Source of the DNA: MGR-bin208 sp043780275
GTDB lineage: Bacteria > Bacteroidota > Bacteroidia > Chitinophagales > Chitinophagaceae
Length of the DNA stretch: 16,188 nucleotides
Direction: 5' to 3'
Assembly (NCBI GenBank): GCA_043780275.1
Contig: JAYWCV010000303.1
Coordinates: forward strand, 1 to 16,188
Position 1 is the first letter of the stretch. Each line of letters opens with the position of its first letter. The position numbers were made by a program, and so were the translations under genes. Of the stretch, positions 1 through 7,932 are shown piece by piece. The notes below the pieces were generated by a model that was not told the origin of the DNA, ran no database searches, and worked only from the letters and a program-made list of their open reading frames with translations.

Positions 1-177
1 AAAGTTGCATTGGATGCAGGATTGAAAAGAGTAGACGTTTTCGTTAAAGGTCCTGGTTCTGGTCGTGAAGGAGCAATTCGTTCACTGGCAAATTCCGGAC
101 TGGAAGTTACCATGATCAAAGACATCACACCATTACCACATAATGGTTGCCGTCCTCCTAAAAAGAGAAGAGTATAA
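1..177 (+). CDS. rpsK: Ribosomal protein S11, C-terminal part (5' end outside window)
   Basis: The open frame runs from base 1 to a TAA at 175-177, followed at once by a second in-frame stop (TAG). The 58 visible residues contain VKGPGSGREGAIRSL, the segment GLEVTMIKDITPLPHNGC and the basic end RPPKKRRV, which are the conserved C-terminal half of bacterial S11. S11 is a small-subunit platform protein that contacts 16S rRNA near the E site and lies close to the mRNA exit. The gene is cut by the window edge and is not broken. It is followed by rpsD, rpoA and rplQ in the order usual for the alpha operon, which supports the call. Confidence 0.96.
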   Translation, partial: KVALDAGLKRVDVFVKGPGSGREGAIRSLANSGLEVTMIKDITPLPHNGCRPPKKRRV

Positions 178-187
178 TAGAAATATT

Positions 188-213
188 AATTGTCATGCTT
201 CGGCATGGCAGTT
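188..213 (+). terminator. UUCG-loop stem-loop between rpsK and rpsD
   Basis: An 11-bp stem (two G-T wobbles) closes on the stable tetraloop C(TTCG)G and is followed by TTCATTT. The T-rich tail is short, so within a ribosomal operon it may be an attenuator, a processing site or a 3'-end stabiliser rather than a full terminator. Confidence 0.5.
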
Positions 214-299
214 TTCATTTATAATGGTGAACGATTGATTTTAAAGGTTTTTACTGATCGTGTCACCAATATTAAAAAACCTGACAGAAAAAATATAAC

Positions 300-905
300 A
301 TGGCACGTTACACTGGTCCTAAGACCAAAATTTCCCGAATTTTCGGTGAGCCTATTTTAGGCAATGGCAAATGGTTAACTAAAAACAGTAATCCTCCGGG
401 ACAACATGGAGAAAAGCGTAAGCGGAAAACTTTAGGTGAATACGCATTACAATTACGTGAAAAGCAGAAGGCAAAATACACGTATGGTATTTTGGAGCGT
501 CAGTTCCGTAAAACATTTGAAGAAGCTGCTCGTATTAAAGGCGTTACCGGTGAAAACCTTATTCAATTATTGGAGTCTCGCTTAGACAATACCGTATTTC
601 GTTTAGGAATGTCTGCTTCACGTCCGGGTGCTAGACAGTTGGTAAGTCATAAACACGTTACCGTGAATGGTGATGTTGTAAACATTCCTTCCTATCAGTT
701 GAAAGCCGGCGATGTGATTTCTTTAAGAGAAAAAGATAAGACCAACACTTCTTTAGTTAGTCATTTCCGTGGTAAAAATCCGAAATTTTCATGGTTGGAT
801 TGGAATGAAAAGGAAATGAAAGGAACTTTCATTACACATCCTGAAAGAGAAAATGTACCGGAGAATATCAAAGAACAATTGATTGTTGAATTGTATTCTA
901 AGTAA
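300..905 (+). CDS. rpsD: Ribosomal protein S4 (zinc-less type)
   Basis: 201 residues, the usual length for S4. S4 is a primary 16S rRNA-binding protein that nucleates assembly of the 30S body, and in many bacteria it represses its own operon. The N-terminal half has the typical opening MARYTGPKTKISR and the PPGQHG segment at 32-37. The S4 RNA-binding fold lies at about 92-155, beginning SRLDNTVFRLGM and containing ARQLVSHKHVTVNG. No cysteine is present, so this is the form without the N-terminal zinc site. The ATG at 300 is preceded by an A-rich leader and no Shine-Dalgarno, as is normal in Bacteroidota. It sits 122 bases after rpsK and 151 before rpoA, both spacers carrying stem-loops. Confidence 0.98.
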   Translation: MARYTGPKTKISRIFGEPILGNGKWLTKNSNPPGQHGEKRKRKTLGEYALQLREKQKAKYTYGILERQFRKTFEEAARIKGVTGENLIQLLESRLDNTVFRLGMSASRPGARQLVSHKHVTVNGDVVNIPSYQLKAGDVISLREKDKTNTSLVSHFRGKNPKFSWLDWNEKEMKGTFITHPERENVPENIKEQLIVELYSK

Positions 906-916
906 TCATAAATTAC

Positions 917-949
917 GATTAACCATTTCAAATTCTGAAATGGTTAATC
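917..949 (+). terminator. Perfect 14-bp stem-loop after rpsD
   Basis: GATTAACCATTTCA and its exact complement flank the loop AATTC. There is no clean T tract behind it (TGTTGTAGTTG), so it is more likely an attenuation, processing or mRNA-protection hairpin between rpsD and rpoA than a strong terminator. Confidence 0.45.
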
Positions 950-1056
950 TGTTGTAGTTGTTAGTAGGAAAGTGAAAAGTTGATGAAATAAACAACAAAA
1001 AACGGAACTGGATTTCAACTTAAAATAAACAATAACTCTAAATCTGAAATTTTAAT

Positions 1057-2058
1057 ATGGCAATTCTAAATTTTCAAAAACCGGACAAGATCGTTTTACA
1101 AAAAGCAACTGAATTTGATGCGCAGTTTGAGTTTCGTCCGTTAGAACCTGGTTTCGGCGTAACCGTAGGTAATGCACTTCGCAGAGTTTTATTAAGCTCT
1201 TTGGAAGGCCATGCCATTATCGGTGTACGGATTGACGGAGTTGAACATGAGTTTGCAACCATCAAAGGTGTATCTGAAGATGTCGTTGAAATTTTCCTTA
1301 ACCTGAAGCAAGTAAGGTTGAAGAAGATTGTGGATTTTGATGTAACCAACGAAAAGATCATGTTATCTGTAAAGAACAAAACAGAGTTCACCGCTGGCAT
1401 GATTGGAGAAGCTACTCAATCTTTTGAAGTAATGAATCCGGAGTTGCTTATCTGCACCCTGGACTCATCTGCTAAAATGGATATTGAATTGACTATTTCT
1501 AAAGGACGTGGATACGTTCCTGCAGAAGATAATAAAGTTAAAGATGCACCATTAGGTTATATTCCTATTGATGCTATTTATACGCCGATCAAGAATGTTA
1601 AGTATGTGATCGAGAATACCCGTGTGGAACAGCGTACCGACTATGAGAAATTAATAATGGACGTTGTTACCGATGGTACTATTCATCCGGAAGAGGCTGT
1701 AAAGCAGGCTTCCAGAATTTTAATCCAGCATTTGATGATCATCACCGATGAGAACATTACATTTGATAATAAAGAAGAGAAGAAAGAAGACCTGGTTGAC
1801 GAACAAACTTTACAACTGCGTAAAGTATTGAAAACTCCATTGGAAGATCTTGACCTAAGTGTTCGTGCCTTCAATTGTTTGAAAGCTGCTAAGATTAACA
1901 GTTTGAGCGAATTGGTACAATACGAGCAGGAAGACCTGATGAAGTTCAGAAACTTTGGTCAGAAGTCTCTTTCTGAAATTGAAGTGGTATTAGGCGAAAG
2001 AGGATTACACTTTGGAATGGATCTTGGAAAATTAGGTTTGGATAAAGACGAATATTGA
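1057..2058 (+). CDS. rpoA: RNA polymerase alpha subunit
   Basis: 333 residues, normal length. The alpha dimer is the scaffold for assembling beta and beta' and its C-terminal domain contacts UP-element DNA and regulators. The N-terminal domain (about 1-235) shows FEFRPLEPGFGVTVGNALRR and LLSSLEGHAI, the dimerisation and beta-contact region. A linker of charged residues (238-250) leads to the C-terminal domain at about 258-322, with LSVRAFNCLKAA holding Arg270 (equivalent of the DNA-contacting Arg265 of E. coli) and the helix-hairpin-helix segment FRNFGQKSLSEI. It lies between rpsD and rplQ as in nearly all bacteria. The start ATG at 1057 follows an A/T-rich leader. Confidence 0.99.
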   Translation: MAILNFQKPDKIVLQKATEFDAQFEFRPLEPGFGVTVGNALRRVLLSSLEGHAIIGVRIDGVEHEFATIKGVSEDVVEIFLNLKQVRLKKIVDFDVTNEKIMLSVKNKTEFTAGMIGEATQSFEVMNPELLICTLDSSAKMDIELTISKGRGYVPAEDNKVKDAPLGYIPIDAIYTPIKNVKYVIENTRVEQRTDYEKLIMDVVTDGTIHPEEAVKQASRILIQHLMIITDENITFDNKEEKKEDLVDEQTLQLRKVLKTPLEDLDLSVRAFNCLKAAKINSLSELVQYEQEDLMKFRNFGQKSLSEIEVVLGERGLHFGMDLGKLGLDKDEY

Positions 2059-2092
2059 TCATTTAGCTTTTTTTAAAAAGCATTTTTATAAC

Positions 2093-2125
2093 GAAGTACT
2101 TCACAATTCCTGGCACGGTGTGAAG
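2093..2125 (+). other. Alternative small stem-loops upstream of rplQ
   Basis: GAAGTACTTC (2093-2102) is a perfect palindrome. It overlaps CTTCACA (2099-2105), which can instead pair with TGTGAAG (2119-2125) around a 13-base loop, ending 19 bases before the rplQ start. The two foldings exclude each other. A regulatory leader is possible, but the stems are short and this could be chance. Confidence 0.25.
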
Positions 2126-2144
2126 GAAATTAAAACAAAAAGCC

Positions 2145-2702
2145 ATGCGTCACGGAGATAAAGTAAATAATTTAGGTCGTAAAAAGGCCCACCGGATTGC
2201 CTTATTGAGCAATCTGACCTGTCAGTTAATTCAGCACAAGCGTATCACAACTACATTAGCAAAAGCAAAAGCGTTGCGTGTATATGCCGAGCCTTTAATA
2301 ACAAAAGCAAAAACTGACAATACACACCAACGTAGAATTGTTTTCAGTCATTTACAGGATAAAGAAGCAATCAAAGAACTTTTTGGTGTAGTTGCATTAA
2401 AAGTAGCTGGTCGTCCCGGAGGATATACCCGTGTAATTAAGTTAGGAACCCGTCGTGGAGATAATGCAGAATTAGCCATGATTGAGTTGGTTGATTTTAA
2501 CGAGATCTATGGTAATGGTATCGAAGATGCTTCTGCTGCAGCAAAGAAAACCCGTCGTGGACGTAAGAAAGCAGACGTTGCTGAAACTGCAGTTATAGCT
2601 GAAACAGTTTCAGAGGTAGAAGTAATTCCTGAAGTTGTAGATACTCCTGAAGTAGAAACAACTCCAGAAGCAGATGCAAGTACTGAAGAGACTAAATCTT
2701 AA
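2145..2702 (+). CDS. rplQ: Ribosomal protein L17 with long C-terminal tail
   Basis: 185 residues. The core (1-119) is classical L17: MRHGDKVNNLGRKKAHR, the LTCQLIQHKRITTTLAKAK segment, and RPGGYTRVIKLGTRRGD. L17 binds 23S rRNA near the peptide exit tunnel. Compared with about 120-130 residues in most bacteria, there is an extra tail from about 120: a basic patch KKTRRGRKKA (134-143) followed by about 40 residues rich in Glu, Val, Thr and Pro, probably disordered. Such tails are common in Bacteroidota L17. It is the last gene of the ribosomal cluster and is followed by a strong terminator. Confidence 0.98.
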   Translation: MRHGDKVNNLGRKKAHRIALLSNLTCQLIQHKRITTTLAKAKALRVYAEPLITKAKTDNTHQRRIVFSHLQDKEAIKELFGVVALKVAGRPGGYTRVIKLGTRRGDNAELAMIELVDFNEIYGNGIEDASAAAKKTRRGRKKADVAETAVIAETVSEVEVIPEVVDTPEVETTPEADASTEETKS

Positions 2703-2730
2703 TTGAAATATTTGATACAGATATAATTGA

Positions 2731-2760
2731 AACTCTCCGATGATCGGGGAGTTTTTTTTT
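2731..2760 (+). terminator. Intrinsic terminator of the ribosomal operon
   Basis: A 10-bp stem (AACTCTCCGA / TCGGGGAGTT, one wobble) with loop TGA is followed by nine more T. This is a textbook rho-independent terminator 28 bases after the rplQ stop. Confidence 0.92.
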
Positions 2761-2797
2761 AGTTGAATATTTGGGTAAAAATTTAATTTTAAAATAA

Positions 2798-2827
2798 TTC
2801 CTAAGAAGTATTTCCTTCCTAATTTTG
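2798..2827 (+). promoter_or_regulatory. Candidate carA promoter (Bacteroidota type)
   Basis: TAATTTTG at 2820-2827 matches the Bacteroidota -7 consensus TAnnTTTG exactly. A near -33 element (TTC, consensus TTG) lies at 2798-2800, 19 bases upstream. The predicted transcript start would be about 30 bases before the carA ATG. Confidence 0.6.
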
Positions 2828-2866
2828 CGACCGGTCAGATAAACGGAAATTGAAAAAAATAAACAA

Positions 2867-3967
2867 ATGCATAATCACTCGACTCCTGCCATTTTATTGT
2901 TAGCTGATGGAACCATAGCCCATGGCAATGCGTTTGGTGTAATTGGTACTGCAACCGGTGAAATATGTTTCAATACCGGTATGACGGGCTACCAGGAGGT
3001 TTTTACCGATCCCAGTTATTTTGGCCAGGTGTTGATCATGAATAATGTTCATATCGGTAATTATGGAGTGAAAAAGGAAGACGTTGAATCAGAAACTATC
3101 AAGATCAGTGGATTGATCTGTAGAAATCTGGAAGAAAATTTTTCCCGTAAGCAGGCTGACGGATCACTGGATGATTATTTAATAGCAAATAAAATAGTTG
3201 CAATTGAAGGCGTGGATACAAGGGCTTTAGTGGCTCATGTACGTACAAAAGGTGCTATGAACTGTATTATCTCTTCCGAAATTCTGGATGTAGAAGTATT
3301 GAAGGCTAAATTGGAAAAAGTACCTAGCATGGGTGGGCTGGAACTGGCTTCTCAGGTAACCACCAAAGAACCTTTTGAATTAGGAAATCCGGATGCGGAC
3401 AAGCGGATTGCGGTACTTGATTTTGGTGTAAAAAAACATATCCTTCAATGCATGATTGAAAGAGGAGCTTTTTTAAAAGTGTTTCCTGCTAAAACAACAC
3501 TTAAAGAAATAAATGAGTTCAAGCCGGATGGATATTTCATCAGTAACGGTCCCGGAGATCCTGCTGCCATGGACTATGCTGTTGAAACCGTAAAAGCTAT
3601 CATGGATGAAAACAAACCCGTTTTTGGCATTTGCCTGGGACATCAGTTGTTGGCTCTGGCGAATGGCATTCCTACATTTAAAATGCATCATGGTCACCGG
3701 GGATTGAATCACCCGGTCATAAACCTACAAACGAAAAAAAGCGAAATGACCACACAGAATCATGGATTTGGTGTTGACCCGGAAGCAATCAAAACGGCCG
3801 ATCATGTAGAGATCACTCACGTAAACCTCAATGATAATTCCATTGAAGGAATACGGATTAAAGGGAAACCTGCGTTCTCGGTTCAGTATCATCCGGAAGC
3901 AACTCCCGGACCACATGACAGCCGTTATCTGTTTGATGAATTTATAGGTATGATTGAAAAAAAATAA
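2867..3967 (+). CDS. carA: Carbamoyl-phosphate synthase small subunit (glutaminase)
   Basis: 366 residues, normal length. It hydrolyses glutamine and channels ammonia to the large subunit CarB to make carbamoyl phosphate for pyrimidine and arginine synthesis in the cytoplasm. The N-terminal domain (about 5-150) has FNTGMTGYQEVFTDPSY. The class I glutamine amidotransferase domain (about 180-362) has SNGPGDP, the nucleophile Cys256 in FGICLGHQ, and the catalytic pair His342/Glu344 in QYHPEATPGPHD, so the triad is complete. carB is not in the window. The gene has its own candidate promoter and terminator, so it is probably transcribed alone although it follows rplQ, a neighbourhood I believe is common in this phylum. 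Confidence 0.98.
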   Translation: MHNHSTPAILLLADGTIAHGNAFGVIGTATGEICFNTGMTGYQEVFTDPSYFGQVLIMNNVHIGNYGVKKEDVESETIKISGLICRNLEENFSRKQADGSLDDYLIANKIVAIEGVDTRALVAHVRTKGAMNCIISSEILDVEVLKAKLEKVPSMGGLELASQVTTKEPFELGNPDADKRIAVLDFGVKKHILQCMIERGAFLKVFPAKTTLKEINEFKPDGYFISNGPGDPAAMDYAVETVKAIMDENKPVFGICLGHQLLALANGIPTFKMHHGHRGLNHPVINLQTKKSEMTTQNHGFGVDPEAIKTADHVEITHVNLNDNSIEGIRIKGKPAFSVQYHPEATPGPHDSRYLFDEFIGMIEKK

Positions 3968-3980
3968 AATTATTATAATA

Positions 3981-4021
3981 AAAGAATCCTGACATCCTTA
4001 TAAAAGATGTCAGGATTCTTT
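3981..4021 (+). terminator. Perfect 16-bp stem-loop after carA
   Basis: AAAGAATCCTGACATC is matched exactly by its complement at 4006-4021 around a 9-base loop. It ends in TTCTTT and lies 13 bases after carA. On the opposite strand the stem is followed by a T/A-rich tract, so it could act in both directions. Confidence 0.85.
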
Positions 4022-4051
4022 GTGTCAGGAGTTTTCCATTTCATATCTTTC
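4019..4051 (+). promoter_or_regulatory. Candidate aroQ promoter
   Basis: TATCTTTC (4044-4051) is one base off TAnnTTTG, and TTTG at 4019-4022 stands 21 bases upstream as a -33 element overlapping the carA terminator. It lies 14 bases before the aroQ ATG, so the leader would be very short. Confidence 0.4.
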
Positions 4052-4065
4052 CAAAAAATAGCAGC

Positions 4066-4485
4066 ATGCAGATTGCAATTATTAATGGCCCCAATTTAAA
4101 CCTGCTGGGAAAAAGAGAACCCGGTATTTATGGCAATCAGTCATTCGAAGAATTTTTTAAAGAGTTGGCCAAAAAATATCCACTTATCAATTTTACTTAT
4201 TTTCAATCGAATGTAGAAGGGGAGTTGATCAATGAACTGCAGCGGGTTGGGTTCGATTATGATGGTATTATTTTGAATCCCGGAGGATATACACATACTT
4301 CCGTTGCATTGGGTGATGCCATTGCAGCTATTACAACACCCGTTATTGAAGTGCATATTTCCAATATTCATGCAAGGGAAGATTTCCGGAAAATATCCCA
4401 TGTATCTGCAAAAGCCGTAGGTACTATTGCCGGACTTGGATTGAAAGGGTATGAATTGGCGGTAGAATATTTTATCAGTAAATAA
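4066..4485 (+). CDS. aroQ: Type II 3-dehydroquinate dehydratase
   Basis: 139 residues, within the usual 140-150 range. It converts 3-dehydroquinate to 3-dehydroshikimate, the third step of the shikimate pathway; the family forms dodecamers in the cytoplasm. Visible hallmarks are the opening IINGPNLNLLGKREPGIYG, with Asn and the catalytic Arg17 and Tyr22 on the flexible loop, NPGGYTHTSVALGDAI (71-86), and EVHISNIHAREDFR (95-108) with the general acid His97 and Arg104. All key residues are present. It is a single gene, convergent with the minus-strand gene that follows. Confidence 0.97.
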   Translation: MQIAIINGPNLNLLGKREPGIYGNQSFEEFFKELAKKYPLINFTYFQSNVEGELINELQRVGFDYDGIILNPGGYTHTSVALGDAIAAITTPVIEVHISNIHAREDFRKISHVSAKAVGTIAGLGLKGYELAVEYFISK

Positions 4486-4487
4486 AA

Positions 4488-4515
4488 AAACTGCCTGTCG
4501 CGAAACAGGCAGTTT
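4488..4515 (-). terminator. Stem-loop terminator between convergent genes
   Basis: AAACTGCCTGT and its exact complement form an 11-bp stem with loop CGCGAA. Read on the minus strand it is followed by a seven-T tract, so it should terminate the BNR gene ending at 4535. On the plus strand, behind aroQ, the T tail is short but the hairpin may still work in both directions. Confidence 0.82.
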
Positions 4516-4534
4516 GAAATAAGTGTAATTCAAT

Positions 4535-7078
4535 TTATTTCTTCAATGCTTTTTTCTGCACTTCATTCAACTTACTTATATAAATACTACGGCCATGTGT
4601 ACCCAAAACAATTTCGTTATCTCTTTCCTGGATAGCAATATCATGTATCGGAACTGATTTTGGCAAACCGGCATTCCACATCATAAAACTATTTCCTTTA
4701 TCAAAGCTTACATACAATCCGCCGTCTGTTCCAACATAGATAATGTTTTCATCTTTCGGATCTTCCCTGACAACGTTAATGGGTTCAAACGGAAGGTCTT
4801 TGCCAATCTGTGTCCAGGAAGTTCCAAAATCATCACTTACATATAAATACGGACTGAAATCATCGAAGCGATAACCATTCAATGAAGCATACACTCTTTT
4901 AACATGGTGTTTGGATGCAGTTAACCTACTTACCCAAAGGTTGTTGGTATATAATTTACCGGTTAAAGCAACAGCTTGTTTTGATCCCTTCTTTACATCC
5001 GGTGCTTTACCAACCAGGTTCAATTGCTCCATATTATATCCGCCATCTTTTGAAAGATAAATATTGCCATCATCCGAGCCGGTATAGATCAAACCAAACT
5101 GCAATGGTGATTCAGATAAAGTTGTCAAAGTACCATAAGGAACATTGCCTTCTTTTTTGCCTAATGTCAAGTCCTGACTCATAGCAATCATGGTATCCCC
5201 TTTATTCAATGAACGGTATAAACGATTCGAACCGAAATAGAATACATCCTGATTATGTTTACTTAACATGATAGGTGATTGCCAGTTGAATCGTAAAGGC
5301 GTTTCACCAAGTTCATGTTGTGGTCGAACCATTTTCTGCATGCCTTGTTTACCTTTTTCATAACGGCCGTAAACGCCAAACTGCGAACCTGAATACATGG
5401 TGGCATTATCTCTTGTATCTACCTGAGCCATCATTCCATCTCCGCCATTGATACTTTTATATCCATACTGGCCATTATCTATCCAGCCGATATCTTCTCT
5501 ATGATTGGAGGGGCCGTACCAACTTCCGTTGTCCTGCAATCCACCATATACATTGTAAGGTTTTGCATCATCAACAGTGATGGCATAGTATTGTGCAACT
5601 GCCGGTGTATTGGCTTTAAACCAGTTTGCTCCGTCATCATAACTGATATTTAATCCGCCATCATTACCGTTTAAAATATGGGAATCTTTTTTCGGGTTGA
5701 TCCACAATGCATGATGATCGGCGTGTACATTTCCTTTGTCGATATTTTTAAAAGTTTTTCCTCCATCAGTAGATAGCTGGGCACTGAAGCCAAGTATGAA
5801 AACCTTATTTACATTGGTTGGTGAAACATATATTTTGGCAAAATAATAACCATAGGTATTAAAAATACCGATTGGTTTATCATGTGTTTTTTTCCATGTT
5901 TTTCCACCGTCATCACTTCGGTAAACTTCACATCCATGAATACCTGTATTTTGAAAACCATCATCGGTATCCAGATAATCGTACAGGGCAGATGGATTTA
6001 TCTTATCTTCTTTCACCATGTTTTTAACCAATGCAGCATTATATTTTCTCGGAAAACGGTTATCCCTGAAAAAGCTGTCAATTTTGTTATTGTCCATCAA
6101 TAAAAAATCTTCTTTGCTGATTTGTTGAAAATCGTTTTTAATGAAACCCGTTTTTTTCTTTGTACTGGTATCGGGCTTTGAAAAATTATTATCAACGATG
6201 GCATATACAATTTGTGGATTGCCGGGAAAAACAGTCAAACCGATCCTGCCTGTTTTTTCACCATTTACAAATCCCGATTCAGGTCCGGAAATAAATGACC
6301 ATGTATCACCGCCATCTGTACTTTTATAGATGCCACTAGTTTTTCCGCTTTCAACAAATTTCCAGGCCGACCTGGTTTTGTACCATACAGCTGCATAAAC
6401 TTCATTCGGGTTTATTGGATTGATATCCATTTCTACAGCACCCGTATTTTCATCCACAAACAAAGTTTGTTTCCATGTTTTTCCACCATCAATGGTTTTG
6501 TAAACACCTCTTTCTTTATTGGGTGAATATAAATGCCCCAGTACAGCCACCCATGCAATATGATCATTGGTAGGATGCAATTGAATTTTTCCAATATGAT
6601 GGGAATCAGGCAGCCCAAGATATTCCCAGCTTTTACCATTATTACTGCTTTTGTAAATGCCAATACCGGCATAAGAAGATCGGCTGCTGTTAACCTCACC
6701 TGTGCCTACCCATATAGTTTTGTTTTTCCAGTTTACGGCTATGTCGCCGATAGTTAAGATATGCTCATTGTCAAAAATCGGGGTAAACGACATTCCGTTA
6801 TTGGTAGTATACCAAAGTCCACCAGAAGCATACGCGATATAAAATTCGGTGGGGTCTTCCGGATTTGCTTCAATATCTACCACACGTCCACTCATGATAG
6901 TAGGGCCTATATTTCTGAATGAAATATCATTTAACACAGATTTTTGTTCCAGATCTTTTCTTTGCTGAAAAGATTTAAGTCTTTCTTCTGCCGGCGTTGA
7001 TTTTACCTGTGCTACAGATGTGTTAAATACAATCAGGCAAAAACTAAAAAATGAAAATAAACGTAATTTTGAAAACAT
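4535..7078 (-). CDS. Secreted sortilin/BNR-repeat beta-propeller protein
   Basis: 847 residues. A signal peptide covers about 1-24 (hydrophobic FSFFSFCLIVF, probable cut after SVAQ). The rest is a chain of Asp-box/BNR units: SSNNGKSW (144-151), TIDGGKTW, STDGGDTW, SDDGGKTW, STDGGKTF, SYDDGANW, SKDGGYNM, SDDFGTSW and SFDKGNSF (791-798), consistent with one or two large propellers as in the Sortilin/Vps10-like N-terminal family. An Asp/Lys-rich helical insert (about 300-372) interrupts one blade. Conserved family segments include GGLQDNGSW and LGTHGRSIYI near the end. No type IX secretion tail is seen, so it is probably periplasmic or surface-associated by another route. Often annotated as glycosyl hydrolase, but I see no catalytic evidence; substrate and role are unknown. 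Confidence 0.9.
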   Translation of the reverse strand: MFSKLRLFSFFSFCLIVFNTSVAQVKSTPAEERLKSFQQRKDLEQKSVLNDISFRNIGPTIMSGRVVDIEANPEDPTEFYIAYASGGLWYTTNNGMSFTPIFDNEHILTIGDIAVNWKNKTIWVGTGEVNSSRSSYAGIGIYKSSNNGKSWEYLGLPDSHHIGKIQLHPTNDHIAWVAVLGHLYSPNKERGVYKTIDGGKTWKQTLFVDENTGAVEMDINPINPNEVYAAVWYKTRSAWKFVESGKTSGIYKSTDGGDTWSFISGPESGFVNGEKTGRIGLTVFPGNPQIVYAIVDNNFSKPDTSTKKKTGFIKNDFQQISKEDFLLMDNNKIDSFFRDNRFPRKYNAALVKNMVKEDKINPSALYDYLDTDDGFQNTGIHGCEVYRSDDGGKTWKKTHDKPIGIFNTYGYYFAKIYVSPTNVNKVFILGFSAQLSTDGGKTFKNIDKGNVHADHHALWINPKKDSHILNGNDGGLNISYDDGANWFKANTPAVAQYYAITVDDAKPYNVYGGLQDNGSWYGPSNHREDIGWIDNGQYGYKSINGGDGMMAQVDTRDNATMYSGSQFGVYGRYEKGKQGMQKMVRPQHELGETPLRFNWQSPIMLSKHNQDVFYFGSNRLYRSLNKGDTMIAMSQDLTLGKKEGNVPYGTLTTLSESPLQFGLIYTGSDDGNIYLSKDGGYNMEQLNLVGKAPDVKKGSKQAVALTGKLYTNNLWVSRLTASKHHVKRVYASLNGYRFDDFSPYLYVSDDFGTSWTQIGKDLPFEPINVVREDPKDENIIYVGTDGGLYVSFDKGNSFMMWNAGLPKSVPIHDIAIQERDNEIVLGTHGRSIYISKLNEVQKKALKK

Positions 7079-7118
7079 GTCAGTTGTTTTGGCGTTATTA
7101 ACTTGGGTTAAGTACTAT

Positions 7119-7126
7119 CAAACTTA
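7119..7126 (-). promoter_or_regulatory. Candidate -7 element for the BNR gene
   Basis: On the minus strand this reads TAAGTTTG, an exact TAnnTTTG match, 40 bases upstream of the ATG at 7078. No clear -33 element is visible. It sits in the 55-base divergent spacer shared with the plus-strand gene at 7134. Confidence 0.5.
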
Positions 7127-7133
7127 CTAAACT

Positions 7134-7820
7134 ATGCGTATTGGATTTGTATTCATGTTATTTATTTATTTAAGTGGTAATGGCCAGTGTAAAGAATTTA
7201 TCATTGGGGCGAAAAGAGATACCCTTAACTGTGTCGATATGAAAGGGAAAAAACAGGGCCCATGGGTAATCAAAGTAGAGTCGCTTCGGGGTGAGTTGGG
7301 TTATGAAGAAGAAGGTTTTTTTTTGAATGATCAGAAAAACGGAGCATGGCGGCGGTTTTCATTGATAGGAGACCTGGTTGCGGTTGAAAATTATAAATGG
7401 GGTAATAAGCACGGAAAAAATGTTTACTTCAGCCAGGTGGGAAATATTGAACGGGAAGAAAACTGGAAGTCAGTGGATCCGACAAATCCATACGATACGA
7501 TAAATGTATACGATGTAAACGATCCTACTTTAGTAGTGGAAAGGAAAGTAATTAAACTGGATGGACTTACTCTCAAGCATGGTATCTGGAAATATTATAA
7601 CCCGTTTAGTGGCAGATTGGAAAGCACACAGAAATATTTGTTCGATAAACCGGTGATGGAATTTGAAGATGAGTTGGCATCGATTGATATTTCCGGAAAA
7701 ACGGTTTCAGATTCTGCCGATAAAAAGAAAATAGCCAAACCGAATGTGGTGTTGGAGTTTGAAAAGAAAAATGCCGGCAAGAAAAATATTAAGGTGAGAG
7801 ATGGAAGAACAGGTCAATAA
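7134..7820 (+). CDS. Secreted protein with MORN-like (YwqK-type) repeats
   Basis: 228 residues, not recognised as a named gene. A hydrophobic N-terminus (about 3-17, FVFMLFIYLSG) suggests a signal peptide, cut perhaps near GQC; the Cys19 could allow lipidation, but the lipobox is poor. The middle holds short repeats of the form xxxGxW/xxYF: KKQGPWVIK (39-47), QKNGAWRRFS (67-76), KHGKNVYFS (92-100), LKHGIWKYYNPFSG (147-160). This resembles MORN/YwqK-like beta-hairpin repeats common in Bacteroidota outer-membrane-associated proteins. The last 40 residues are Lys-rich and likely disordered. It is divergent from the BNR gene and ends at its own terminator, so it is monocistronic. Function unknown. 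Confidence 0.75.
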   Translation: MRIGFVFMLFIYLSGNGQCKEFIIGAKRDTLNCVDMKGKKQGPWVIKVESLRGELGYEEEGFFLNDQKNGAWRRFSLIGDLVAVENYKWGNKHGKNVYFSQVGNIEREENWKSVDPTNPYDTINVYDVNDPTLVVERKVIKLDGLTLKHGIWKYYNPFSGRLESTQKYLFDKPVMEFEDELASIDISGKTVSDSADKKKIAKPNVVLEFEKKNAGKKNIKVRDGRTGQ

Positions 7821-7845
7821 TTGAACGATAGATAATTTAGCTAAG

Positions 7846-7879
7846 TGGATTCTTTTTTTAAGAATCCATTTTTTTTATT
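7846..7879 (+). terminator. Intrinsic terminator after the MORN-like gene
   Basis: TGGATTCTT pairs exactly with AAGAATCCA around a five-T loop and is followed by an eight-T run, then ATTT. It is a strong rho-independent terminator 25 bases after the stop codon. Confidence 0.9.
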
Positions 7880-7885
7880 TAAAAA

Positions 7886-7920
7886 TTTGATATAGATTTG
7901 ATATCAAAATGATATCATTT
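7886..7920 (+). promoter_or_regulatory. Promoter and phased palindromic repeats before the SPFH operon
   Basis: TAGATTTG (7893-7900) matches TAnnTTTG exactly. GATAT occurs at 7889, 7900 and 7911, spaced exactly 11 bases, within TTTGATAT, TTTGATAT and AATGATAT. The second forms the 12-base palindrome TTTGATATCAAA (7897-7908) and the third the 14-base palindrome AAATGATATCATTT (7907-7920). This looks like an operator overlapping the transcription start, but AT-rich DNA gives such patterns by chance more easily. Confidence 0.45.
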
Positions 7921-7932
7921 AAAATGAAACAT

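Noticed and set aside
1074..1400. 108-codon minus-strand frame opposite rpoA
   Set aside because: Antisense shadow of a highly conserved gene, with low-complexity composition and no promoter.
2066..2081. Terminator after rpoA (GCTTTTT / AAAAAGC)
   Set aside because: The stem is almost all A-T with a loop too small to be stable, and rplQ is expected to be co-transcribed.
2761..2866. Pyrimidine-responsive leader or riboswitch before carA
   Set aside because: The spacer holds a promoter-like site but no conserved leader structure or alternative terminator.
4141..4533. 130-codon minus-strand frame opposite aroQ
   Set aside because: It lies antisense to a clearly conserved enzyme and its sequence resembles no protein family; it also runs through the shared terminator.
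7909..7932. Upstream ATG codons at 7909 and 7924 as the SPFH start
   Set aside because: 7909 coincides with the predicted transcription start and a palindrome. 7924 remains possible, but 7933 fits the family N-terminus better. This is a judgement, not proof.
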